Origin: Pontibacter aydingkolensis
Lineage (GTDB): Bacteria; Bacteroidota; Bacteroidia; Cytophagales; Hymenobacteraceae
Assembly: GCF_019443125.1 (NCBI RefSeq)
Contig: NZ_JAHYXK010000008.1
Span: forward strand, 62,001 to 126,000
Length of the DNA: 64,000 bases
Direction: 5' to 3'
The translations under genes and the position numbers were made by a program. The notes beneath the pieces were generated by a model. It saw only the letters and a program-made list of their open reading frames with translations. It ran no database searches and had not been told where the DNA came from. Below are positions 8,766 through 15,746 of this stretch, piece by piece; position 1 is the stretch's first letter, and every line of letters starts with the position of its first letter.

Positions 8766-9365
8766 TTATATTTTCTCCAGCACGAAGCAGCCAATTTTAT
8801 CGGGATGGTCCTGCACCAGGTCTTTTTTCTTTTGATGGCGCAGCATCCAGAGCACCAGCAGATCACCGCCGGCGGCCATAGAAAAGAAGAGGCCAAACAG
8901 GAATACCAGGAAATTACCTAAGAGCAATCCGGCTATAGCAGGCAGCAGGCCCATTACCAGTCCGGGCATTATTCCACCCAAAATATAAGCACGCAACGGT
9001 AAAACTTCCTGGCAATGGCAATAAGGCGTTAGCATAGCCCAATACACGCCATACTTGATAGACTTTAAACCGCGCTTGCAAAATACTGCCCAGGTAAAGC
9101 CATGCAGCATTTCGTGCACCACGGCACCTAAAATAAATACCGCCATCATGATAACTGGAGAGATCAACAGCCAGGCTTTATAGGCCGCGACTAAACTGGT
9201 TAAATTCGAAAAGCTGAACTGCTCGGGCCAGGCAAGTATGTAAGCTGGTATGTAAAGTAAAAGTATCGGAAGTATAAAGAAGAGTGCATACAAATTGGCT
9301 TTGCCTGCACTCATTGTCAGTTCTACTTTACTGTAACCACCGCCCTGTGTAGCTTTTTCATCCAT
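8766..9365 (-). CDS. DUF3267 family membrane protein, putative zincin metalloprotease
   Basis: A 199-residue protein with four or so hydrophobic segments (about 26-46, 66-83, 125-150, 152-175). HEMLH at residues 84-88 is an HExxH zinc-peptidase motif at the end of a membrane helix, as in DUF3267 proteins, which are regarded as distant relatives of site-2 proteases. No experimental function is known to me. The N-terminal region is soluble. Likely co-transcribed with the HAD phosphatase 5 bases downstream. Confidence 0.82.
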   Translation of the reverse strand: MDEKATQGGGYSKVELTMSAGKANLYALFFILPILLLYIPAYILAWPEQFSFSNLTSLVAAYKAWLLISPVIMMAVFILGAVVHEMLHGFTWAVFCKRGLKSIKYGVYWAMLTPYCHCQEVLPLRAYILGGIMPGLVMGLLPAIAGLLLGNFLVFLFGLFFSMAAGGDLLVLWMLRHQKKKDLVQDHPDKIGCFVLEKI

Positions 9366-9451
9366 GCTTCCGGCAAAATAAGTGTAATCCCGCGTAGCAA
9401 AAAAGTTTGTTTAATTTAACTGGCACTATAAAAAAATGCTAATCAATTAAA

Positions 9452-9859
9452 CTAAACAGGTATCTCTCCTATCCAGTCAGCGGCTTCTTTATAGGTTACA
9501 AACTGCCGAACCATTATATTCCCAATGTGTATCTCTTCGGCACGTATAACGAAGTTTTCAAATTTGGAGTAACTGGACTTATCCTCTCCGCTTACTCGGG
9601 CAACTTTAAGTAAAGTTGTTTGCGTCATGGCTGGAACTATATGCATGAGCGTCCACTGCTCATCTACTACAGTAATGTCACCCAGCTTCTCAGAATCAGA
9701 TATCCAGTTTAGTACTTCGTATTGCTGCAGTAGGTACAGCAACTGCTGGCTTCCCTCACGGTATTCTATGCTGTTAACCGGCCTGAGCCACTCCGAGTAC
9801 ATCAACATTATACTTCTGTCAACCCACCCCCGTAAATAATCTTTTTCGATCTCAACCAT
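9452..9859 (-). CDS. Unrecognised small soluble protein
   Basis: A 135-residue protein that I do not recognise. It has no signal peptide or membrane segment and has alternating hydrophobic strands and helices; the central LGDITVVDEQWTLMHIVPAMTQT and the C-terminal GNIMVRQFVTYKEAADWIG recall small STAS/SpoIIAA-like proteins of Bacteroidota, where a conserved F..Y..A..W near the end is common. That resemblance is only an impression. It stands alone, 87 bases upstream of the DUF3267 gene, and may be its own unit. Confidence 0.6.
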   Translation of the reverse strand: MVEIEKDYLRGWVDRSIMLMYSEWLRPVNSIEYREGSQQLLYLLQQYEVLNWISDSEKLGDITVVDEQWTLMHIVPAMTQTTLLKVARVSGEDKSSYSKFENFVIRAEEIHIGNIMVRQFVTYKEAADWIGEIPV

Positions 9860-10021
9860 AGAACCCGTAGGAGATTAGGCTTTATATTAATTCGCTCTAA
9901 CCTAAAGCTACAACTTTATTTAAACTCACAATACAGACAACAAGAATTATTTTACAAGCTATCTAAAATATTACACTATTTTATAAGTAGATACCATAAG
10001 ACTATTTTTAAGCAGGTTTTG

Positions 10022-10066
10022 CAACTTTAAACTTGCACTTTAAAGTTGTGCACCCGAACTTTAAGG
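10022..10066 (+). promoter_or_regulatory. Three AACTTTAA-type repeats, two forming an inverted repeat, before the DUF2490 gene
   Basis: CAACTTTAAA (10022-10031) and its exact complement TTTAAAGTTG (10039-10048) form an inverted repeat with a 7-base spacer. A third half-site, AACTTTAAG, lies at 10058-10066 and directly abuts the start codon at 10068. The spacing suits a dimeric DNA-binding protein, or a hairpin covering the translation start. Confidence 0.5.
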
Positions 10067-10067
10067 C

Positions 10068-10823
10068 ATGAGATTCTTTACGTTAAGTTATATACTTTTA
10101 GGGGTACTACTAAGTATAAGCTCCCTGTTACCACATACTGCTAAAGCGCAAAGCGAGCGCATAAAAGACTTTAATCAGAATGGCTGGTACATGTACTTTG
10201 GCGATCACCAATTCTCAGACAAATGGGGGGTGCATACGGAGTTGCAGGTACGACGCTACAATTACCTGAAAGATCCGCAGCAACTCCTGATCAGGACAGG
10301 AGTAAACTACAACCTTACCAACAATGCCATGTTCACGCTGGGCTATGGTTTTATAGAGACCTACCCTTATGGCGAGTTTCCGGCTGCCGATGATTTTATT
10401 GAGCACCGAATTTATGAGCAATTGCAGTTAAAGGGAAACCTGGCCCGGGTTGGCCTTACTCACCGTTACCGCCTGGAGCAGCGCTGGGTACAGTCGCCGG
10501 TTACATCAGAGTATACTTACCTTAACCGTGCCCGTTACATGCTGCGTGCTACTCTGCCACTTGTGGGTACTACTATCGAGGCTAAAGAGCCTTACCTGGC
10601 TGCCTACGACGAAATATTTGTGGGCTTTGGCAATAACATCCAACGCAACATCTTCGACCAAAACAGGGCCTACCTGGCGCTTGGATATAAACTAAGCGAT
10701 GCCGCCGCTGTTGAGGTGGGTTACCTGAACCACATAGTGCAAAAAGCAAACGGTATTGTCTTCGAGCACAACCATACACTGCAGGTTGGCTTAACCTACA
10801 ACATCGATTTCAGGAAGCAGTAA
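10068..10823 (+). CDS. DUF2490 outer-membrane beta-barrel protein
   Basis: A 251-residue exported protein. A signal peptide spans about residues 1-27 (ending in TAKA). The mature part is a series of amphipathic strands with alternating aromatic residues (GWYMYFGDHQF, HTELQVRRYNY, LTNNAMFTLGYGFIETYPYG, LTHRYRLEQRWVQ) and ends in a strand typical of outer-membrane barrels (LQVGLTYNIDF). It belongs to DUF2490, a widespread Bacteroidota family with no known function. It is followed after about 100 bases by an ABC exporter pair that appears to have its own promoter. Confidence 0.87.
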   Translation: MRFFTLSYILLGVLLSISSLLPHTAKAQSERIKDFNQNGWYMYFGDHQFSDKWGVHTELQVRRYNYLKDPQQLLIRTGVNYNLTNNAMFTLGYGFIETYPYGEFPAADDFIEHRIYEQLQLKGNLARVGLTHRYRLEQRWVQSPVTSEYTYLNRARYMLRATLPLVGTTIEAKEPYLAAYDEIFVGFGNNIQRNIFDQNRAYLALGYKLSDAAAVEVGYLNHIVQKANGIVFEHNHTLQVGLTYNIDFRKQ

Positions 10824-10851
10824 GTTAAATTACAGTACCTCTTGCATCCTA

Positions 10852-10881
10852 TTGCAAAGCAATCAGGAAATGCTATATTTG
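10852..10881 (+). promoter_or_regulatory. Promoter of the ABC exporter operon
   Basis: TATATTTG at 10874-10881 is an exact TAnnTTTG -7 box and TTG at 10852-10854 lies 19 bases upstream, a normal spacing. Transcription would start near 10887, downstream of the TTG codon at 10842, which rules that codon out as the start and supports GTG at 10923. Confidence 0.6.
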
Positions 10882-10922
10882 TTAAGGCCGATAATGGCAG
10901 AGCAAAGTATAAGCATGCACCT

Positions 10923-11822
10923 GTGGTAGATGTACTCGATATTGATAATCTCTCTAAGCGCTACGGTTCTATACAGGCGGTAGACAGGCTTTCTTTAAAA
11001 GTAGCCCAAGGGAGCATTTATGGTATACTAGGCCCGAACGGCAGTGGCAAAACCACTACCCTTGGCATGGTGCTGGATGTAGTGCGACCTGGCTCAGGCA
11101 CTTACACCTGGTTTGGGCAACCCATTAGCAAAGAAACCAAACATCGCGTTGGTGCTCTACTCGAAACGCCCAATTTTTATCCATACTTAACGGCCCGTAA
11201 AAACCTGCAGATTGTGGCCGATGTAAAAGGCTCAAACTATAAAAGCATTTTACAGGTGCTGAACCTGGTGGGGCTGGAGCAACGCAAACACACTACCTTT
11301 AAGGGCTTTTCGCTGGGCATGAAACAAAGGCTGGCTATTGCTGCCGCGCTGCTTAACAACCCCGAGGTACTAGTGCTCGACGAGCCCACCAACGGACTTG
11401 ACCCTGAAGGCATTGCCGAAGTACGTGAACTTATACTTAAAATTGCAGCTGAGGGCAAAACCATTATACTTGCCAGCCACCTGCTCGATGAAGTAGAAAA
11501 AGTATGCACGCACGTAGCTGTACTGCAGCATGGACAGCTCAGGGCCGAAGGCCGCGTAGATACGATACTGTCAGCTAAAGACCAGCTTATTATAGGGGCA
11601 GACAGCATTCCGGAAGTAGTAGAGGTGCTTCGGAAGCTGCCATTTGTAGAGGCTTTTCAACCGGAGCGCGATACCGTGCATGTAACTTTGCACGAAGGCT
11701 TTGGCAGCAAAGAGCTAAACAAAGCGATGTTTGAAGCAGGTGTCACTCTGTCGCGGTTAACGCTGCACCGCAAATCGCTGGAGGCCCAGTTCCTGGAAAT
11801 TATTAAAAGCGAGAACAGATGA
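10923..11822 (+). CDS. ABC-2 type exporter, ATP-binding subunit
   Basis: A 299-residue ATPase beginning VVDVLDIDNLSKRYGSIQAVD if the GTG at 10923 is used; the open frame extends to a TTG at 10842, but a promoter lies between. Walker A is GPNGSGKTT, the signature is FSLGMKQRLAIAAALL, Walker B is VLVLDEPTNGLDPEG and the H-loop is ILASHLL. The C-terminal 90 residues form the accessory domain usual for drug/bacitracin-type exporters. The permease starts inside its stop codon (ATGA overlap), so the two form one transporter. The substrate is unknown. Confidence 0.9.
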   Translation: MVDVLDIDNLSKRYGSIQAVDRLSLKVAQGSIYGILGPNGSGKTTTLGMVLDVVRPGSGTYTWFGQPISKETKHRVGALLETPNFYPYLTARKNLQIVADVKGSNYKSILQVLNLVGLEQRKHTTFKGFSLGMKQRLAIAAALLNNPEVLVLDEPTNGLDPEGIAEVRELILKIAAEGKTIILASHLLDEVEKVCTHVAVLQHGQLRAEGRVDTILSAKDQLIIGADSIPEVVEVLRKLPFVEAFQPERDTVHVTLHEGFGSKELNKAMFEAGVTLSRLTLHRKSLEAQFLEIIKSENR

Positions 11823-12589
11823 ACCTGCTCCGGATAGAACTCCACAAAATATTACCTTACCGCACCGTATGGGTTATACTGGCTATTTATGCCGTATTAA
11901 TGCTGCTTGTACTTTACTCCAGCAGCCAGGTAACCATCAATGGCCGCGAACTGGGCTACGACATGTACAAGTTGCCTGGGTTCTGGCAAACACTTACGTA
12001 CACAGCCAGCTTTTTCAACTTGCTTTTCGGCATTCTCGTTATCGTGCTGGCAACAGATGAATATACTTTCAGAACCTTCAGGCAACAGGTGATAGATGGT
12101 TTATCTAAAGCAGAACTGGTACTGGCAAAGTTTTACGTTATACTTGGGCTAGGTAGTTTAAGTACGATCTTTTTACTTATACTGGGTTTATACTTTGGCC
12201 TGCTTTACACTTCTGACCTTACTCCGGCAGCTGCTTTCGGAAAGATAGATGCGTTGGCTTACTATTTTGTACAGGCAACAGGCTATATGGCACTTGCCTT
12301 GTTCTTTGGGATACTCATCAAAAAAAGCGGCTTATCCATTATTGCCTTTATTGCTTATGCTCAGGTTATAGAGCCACTAGTTCATCTGCGCCTGCCCGAC
12401 TCAGCCGATAAATTTATGCCGGTTAAAGTGTTTAAAAGCCTGACACCTATGCCTGGCCAAAACCTTTTAGATCAGCTAACAACTCCCACAGAACTGTTAA
12501 CGCAACCATATGCAGCTACACTAGCTATCGGCTACATTGCCCTGCTGCTTCTATTTTCTTATGCTATACTTAAAATACGTGACCTGTAG
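11819..12589 (+). CDS. ABC-2 type exporter, permease subunit
   Basis: A 256-residue membrane protein with about six hydrophobic segments, starting MNLLRIELHKILPYRTVWVI, a typical beginning for ABC-2 permeases of the gliding/antibiotic exporter type. It overlaps the ATPase by 4 bases (ATGA), which indicates translational coupling. Its last 20 bases overlap the 3' end of the convergent gene on the minus strand, so no separate terminator exists between them. The substrate is unknown. Confidence 0.87.
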   Translation: MNLLRIELHKILPYRTVWVILAIYAVLMLLVLYSSSQVTINGRELGYDMYKLPGFWQTLTYTASFFNLLFGILVIVLATDEYTFRTFRQQVIDGLSKAELVLAKFYVILGLGSLSTIFLLILGLYFGLLYTSDLTPAAAFGKIDALAYYFVQATGYMALALFFGILIKKSGLSIIAFIAYAQVIEPLVHLRLPDSADKFMPVKVFKSLTPMPGQNLLDQLTTPTELLTQPYAATLAIGYIALLLLFSYAILKIRDL

Positions 12590-13268
12590 CGTTTGTGATC
12601 ACGTTAAAGTAGTTGATAATGGCAATCAGCTCATGTGGCTTTTCATACTCCAGCTTATTCAGCTTAATATAAGATTTAACGTCTTTGGATTTATCTCCAA
12701 ACAGCGTGTGCAGGTCTTTGCGCAGGTTGCGTAAGCGTATCAACTCATTATTCGGAAGCAAAACGTAGTACTGCTCTTTTATTTGGCCCGAAAACCTGAT
12801 TTCATTATTGCTAAGCGCATTATCGCTATAAAAGCTACTGGCTGCTTGTCCGTTTCCGTCTCTTTGGACGTATGATTCGCGCACGACAAGCGTAAGCGCA
12901 CCCCGATTCAGTTCCTCAAAAAAAGTCGGTTTTTTAAAGTTGGAGTAAGGTTTGTCCAGATCCCAGTTTAGTGTTCTGAAAGTATAGGATCTTCCGCTTG
13001 GCATTTCCTGAGCGATAAAGTACTCTACATTAACAGGCGACACAGAAGACATGGAGCCATCTGCATGGTGTACATTTACGATGTCTGGAGTACGATAATA
13101 GGTTAAGGCACCGTATAAAGTATCGCCAGTTACCAGCACAACTTTGCCCTCTGCCCATTCCTGTACATCTAATGCCGTGCGTTGCTGCGCCTGGGCCACA
13201 CCTCCCCAAACCACTCCACACAAAATTGATAAACATACTACAGCAAGACGGGTTAAATTCTTTTTCAT
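12570..13268 (-). CDS. Secreted protein of unknown function
   Basis: A 232-residue protein I do not recognise as a named family. A clear signal peptide (residues 1-27, ending GGVAQAQ) indicates export. The mature part is beta-rich at first (GKVVLVTGDTLYGALTYY) and has a helical, charged C-terminal half (ELIRLRNLRKDLHTLFGDKSK). This pattern, in which a short strand pair mentions a threshold-like DTL.G motif, is common in uncharacterised exported Bacteroidota proteins. Its 3' end overlaps the ABC permease gene on the opposite strand by 20 bases. Confidence 0.7.
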   Translation of the reverse strand: MKKNLTRLAVVCLSILCGVVWGGVAQAQQRTALDVQEWAEGKVVLVTGDTLYGALTYYRTPDIVNVHHADGSMSSVSPVNVEYFIAQEMPSGRSYTFRTLNWDLDKPYSNFKKPTFFEELNRGALTLVVRESYVQRDGNGQAASSFYSDNALSNNEIRFSGQIKEQYYVLLPNNELIRLRNLRKDLHTLFGDKSKDVKSYIKLNKLEYEKPHELIAIINYFNVITNATGHVF

Positions 13269-13407
13269 AGTTAAAACAGTTAAATTTTGGAAATCACATC
13301 ACCTCGCACCACATACCTTAGCTTCTTAGTAATCAACCATATATACTTTTGTATTGTTTTAAAAACAAAAGGTTTCAGGATTTTAGTGTCTTAAACTTCT
13401 TTTAAGT

Positions 13408-13451
13408 AAAAAACCCGCCTGAGAGCCTAATTATGGCCCTGCAGACGGGTT
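13408..13451 (-). terminator. Terminator of ribBA
   Basis: Read on the minus strand, AACCCGTCTG (13451-13442) pairs with CAGGCGGGTT (13421-13412) with one G-U pair, followed by a T run. It lies 47 bases beyond the ribBA stop codon. Confidence 0.75.
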
Positions 13452-13497
13452 AAAAATTGCACAAACGATTATGTGCTTTATTTAGTATGCAATTATA

Positions 13498-14745
13498 CTA
13501 TTTATCCAGTGTGGCACTCTTCAAAATATCATGCCCTAGTTTATCGCGCTTTGTTGTCAGGTACTTTTGGTTATATTCGTTGGGTACTATTTCGATGGGA
13601 ACGCGTTCTACCACTTCCAGGCCATAGCCCATAAGGCCAGAGCGTTTTTTCGGGTTGTTTGATATCAGCCTCATTTTAGTAACACCAAGATCGCGCAGAA
13701 TTTGTGCTCCTACGCCATAATCACGCTCATCCATTCCAAAGCCCAGCTCCAGGTTAGCCTCTACAGTATCAAGGCCCTGCTCCTGCAGTTTATATGCCTT
13801 CAACTTATTAACAAGGCCAATGCCACGGCCTTCCTGGTTCATATATACTATTACGCCTTTGCCCTCCTTCTCGATCATGCGCATGGCTTCGTGTAGCTGA
13901 GGTCCGCAATCGCAGCGGCATGAGCCAAAAATATCACCGGTTACGCATGACGAATGCACACGTACCAGTACCGGCTCGTCCTCTTCCCAGGTACCTTTTA
14001 CAAGCGCCAGGTGTTTTGCCTCGTTGCTGCGCTGAGTAAAAGCATACAGGTCAAATACACCGAAATCGGTAGGCAGCTGCACGGCAATTTCACGTTCAAT
14101 CAGGCTTTCCTTCTTCAGGCGATACTCGATCAGGTCTTTTATAGAGATAAGCTTAAGATCGAAACGATCTGCTACTTTAAATAAGTCAGGTAGGCGTGCC
14201 ATCGTGCCATCCTCGTTCATGATCTCAACCAGCACACCGGCAGGTGCAAGTCCGGCTAAACGCGCCAGGTCTACAGATGCCTCGGTGTGGCCTGCACGGC
14301 GCAACACGCCTTCTTTTTTAGCCTTAAGCGGGAAGATATGACCTGGCTTACCAAGCGAATGCGGATCTATATTCGGGTCTACCAGCGCCTGCAGGGTTTT
14401 AGCCCTGTCTGATGCTGATATACCGGTAGTGCACCCATGCCCAATAAGGTCTACGGATACGGTAAATGGGGTGGCGTGCAGCGCAGTGTTTCGGCCCACC
14501 ATCAATTCAAGTCCAAGTTCATCGCAACGCTCTTCGGTTAAAGGGGCGCAGATAAGTCCGCGGCCATGCGTTGCCATAAAATTCACGATCTCTGGCGTAA
14601 CCATTTCGGCTGCACAAACAAAGTCGCCTTCGTTCTCACGATCGTCATCGTCTACTACGATCACTACTTTGCCTTGTTTTATGTCTTCAATAGCAGCTTC
14701 TATTGTATCCAATGGTCTGATATCACCAGTTGTATTGGTTTCCAT
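13498..14745 (-). CDS. ribBA: Bifunctional 3,4-dihydroxy-2-butanone-4-phosphate synthase / GTP cyclohydrolase II
   Basis: A 415-residue fused enzyme that makes both precursors of riboflavin. The N-terminal half is the RibB domain: [19 protein letters not shown] binds metal and ribulose 5-phosphate, and [10 protein letters not shown] and [11 protein letters not shown] are conserved. The C-terminal half is the RibA domain with the zinc ligands in [14 protein letters not shown] and the GTP-binding [14 protein letters not shown]. Both halves look intact. It stands alone, with its own terminator and -7 box. No FMN riboswitch is apparent in the roughly 60-base leader. Confidence 0.97.
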   Translation of the reverse strand: METNTTGDIRPLDTIEAAIEDIKQGKVVIVVDDDDRENEGDFVCAAEMVTPEIVNFMATHGRGLICAPLTEERCDELGLELMVGRNTALHATPFTVSVDLIGHGCTTGISASDRAKTLQALVDPNIDPHSLGKPGHIFPLKAKKEGVLRRAGHTEASVDLARLAGLAPAGVLVEIMNEDGTMARLPDLFKVADRFDLKLISIKDLIEYRLKKESLIEREIAVQLPTDFGVFDLYAFTQRSNEAKHLALVKGTWEEDEPVLVRVHSSCVTGDIFGSCRCDCGPQLHEAMRMIEKEGKGVIVYMNQEGRGIGLVNKLKAYKLQEQGLDTVEANLELGFGMDERDYGVGAQILRDLGVTKMRLISNNPKKRSGLMGYGLEVVERVPIEIVPNEYNQKYLTTKRDKLGHDILKSATLDK

Positions 14746-14763
14746 ACTATTTATTTTATGTCT

Positions 14764-14820
14764 CCCTAAAGTATACTTTTAAGAGGGACTGTTTATTATT
14801 TGTAAAGCGATACAAAAGTA
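14764..14820 (-). promoter_or_regulatory. ribBA -7 box and leader palindrome
   Basis: On the minus strand TACTTTTG (14820-14813) is an exact TAnnTTTG box. In the leader, AAAGTATACTTT (14768-14779) is a perfect palindrome, flanked by TCCCT (14763-14767) and AGGGA (14784-14788), which could form a small hairpin before the start codon at 14745. Confidence 0.45.
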
Positions 14821-14950
14821 TAAAGTTTATACCGCAATCCCTTTTTATTTGGGTAACACTTTTGAAGAGGATTTAGTTGATGTGGTGTTGAAATTGGCAT
14901 TACCAGCTTATACTTATACTTAATTCTGCCTTTTTATCTAATAGATGTTC

Positions 14951-15125
14951 GTCCTCAGTCTTATGTACCTATAGTTTCATATCTGGCTTTGGTGCCCTCA
15001 TGGCCGGAAGGCCTCGTCTTTGCGCATCGCGCTGTCTATCTTTCCTGCCCTCGTGCCTCGGGCTGCCTCGCTTGCGCTCGTCACCGGAAACCTAGAAGGC
15101 GCTCAACACAAAGACTGAGATGGAC
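14951..15125. repeat. GC-rich segment with terminal inverted repeats
   Basis: GTCCTCAGTCTT (14951-14962) faces AAGACTGAGATGGAC (15111-15125), sharing a 9-base perfect core. The interior is markedly more GC-rich than its surroundings and contains local hairpins such as GGCCGGAAGGCC (15002-15013). Its layout suggests a small non-autonomous mobile repeat or a structured RNA. No match can be tested here. Confidence 0.4.
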
Positions 15126-15178
15126 ACTTCTTAGTTAGCGCCATCTGCGATATGCAATCAAGTATAAATCAGGATTTG

Positions 15179-15201
15179 TAGGGACAGGTCGCGACCTGTC
15201 C
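15179..15201. repeat. Dispersed palindrome GGACAGGTCGCGACCTGTCC, copy 1
   Basis: GGACAGGTCGCGACCTGTCC is a perfect 20-base palindrome (15182-15201) preceded by TAG. Two further copies occur at 21381-21403 and 21524-21546, so it is a REP-like family. Confidence 0.8.
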
Positions 15202-15315
15202 GAGGAATGGCACCAGCAATGAAACTTAAGTCCCCCCTAAAGTAGTAGCAGCAATTCCCCTCCTCGGAGGGGTCAGCGGTGGGTTCCATGACAGCCACCG
15301 CTTAACCTCCCTTCC

Positions 15316-15660
15316 ACCAAGATCCTTAACAGGATGACAACAAGAGAGGAATAGGGTTTAATACCCTTGCTATGATACCACGGCTTTGGCCAGGTGCACC
15401 AAACGACGGTCCACTGTTCGAGCGTTCAGCGAGTTGGGAGCGTCCCCGAATCAAGTTCGGGATGTGCCACTTGACTTTTTTGCCTACTTTTTGTGTCAAG
15501 TAGAATATCCCGAACTTGATTCGGGGACAAAAAGTAGGGCCCAGCCGGCGAGGCGAAAAGCTGGATAAGAGCAGGTAAGTTTCTTGAAAGAGACGTTGCC
15601 TTTTCATGGCATTTGCTGAAACTCCCTGCTACCAAGATCTTACAGGATAACAGAGAAAGA
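15316..15660. repeat. Direct repeats flanking a long nested hairpin
   Basis: Two similar sequences beginning ACCAAGATC and continuing into ACAGGAT (15316-15347 and 15631-15660) flank the segment. Inside it, 15442-15463 and 15507-15528 are perfect 22-base inverted arms (GTCCCCGAATCAAGTTCGGG followed by AT). Nested within them, ACTTGAC (15469-15475) pairs with GTCAAGT (15495-15501). The whole could fold into one long stem. Confidence 0.65.
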
Positions 15661-15746
15661 AAGAAAGTAAGAGAGAAATAATGAAACAAACATGACTAGA
15701 CACTTGTAGCCCTTCAACATCAAGGGTTAAATATAAATGCCGGATA

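Larger units (their letters stand above)
14821..15746. other. Long intergenic region between ribBA and dnaG, rich in inverted repeats
   Basis: No credible gene is seen in about 0.9 kb. The region holds a GC-rich segment bounded by an imperfect inverted repeat (14951-15125), a dispersed palindrome (15179-15201), a pair of direct repeats (15316 and 15631) and a long nested hairpin (15442-15528). It looks like an accumulation site for small non-coding repeats rather than a decayed gene, because the frames are broken and unrelated to known proteins. Confidence 0.6.

Noticed and set aside
10842..10922. TTG start at 10842 for the ABC ATPase
   Set aside because: A good promoter (10852-10881) lies downstream of it, and the extra 27 residues do not resemble the ABC family.
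14746..14821. Possible FMN riboswitch before ribBA
   Set aside because: The leader is too short (about 60-75 bases) and shows none of the conserved stretches of an FMN riboswitch; only a small palindrome is seen.
15316..15660. CRISPR array or tandem repeat array between ribBA and dnaG
   Set aside because: There are only two imperfect direct repeats, about 315 bases apart, with an inverted repeat between; no regular repeat-spacer pattern.
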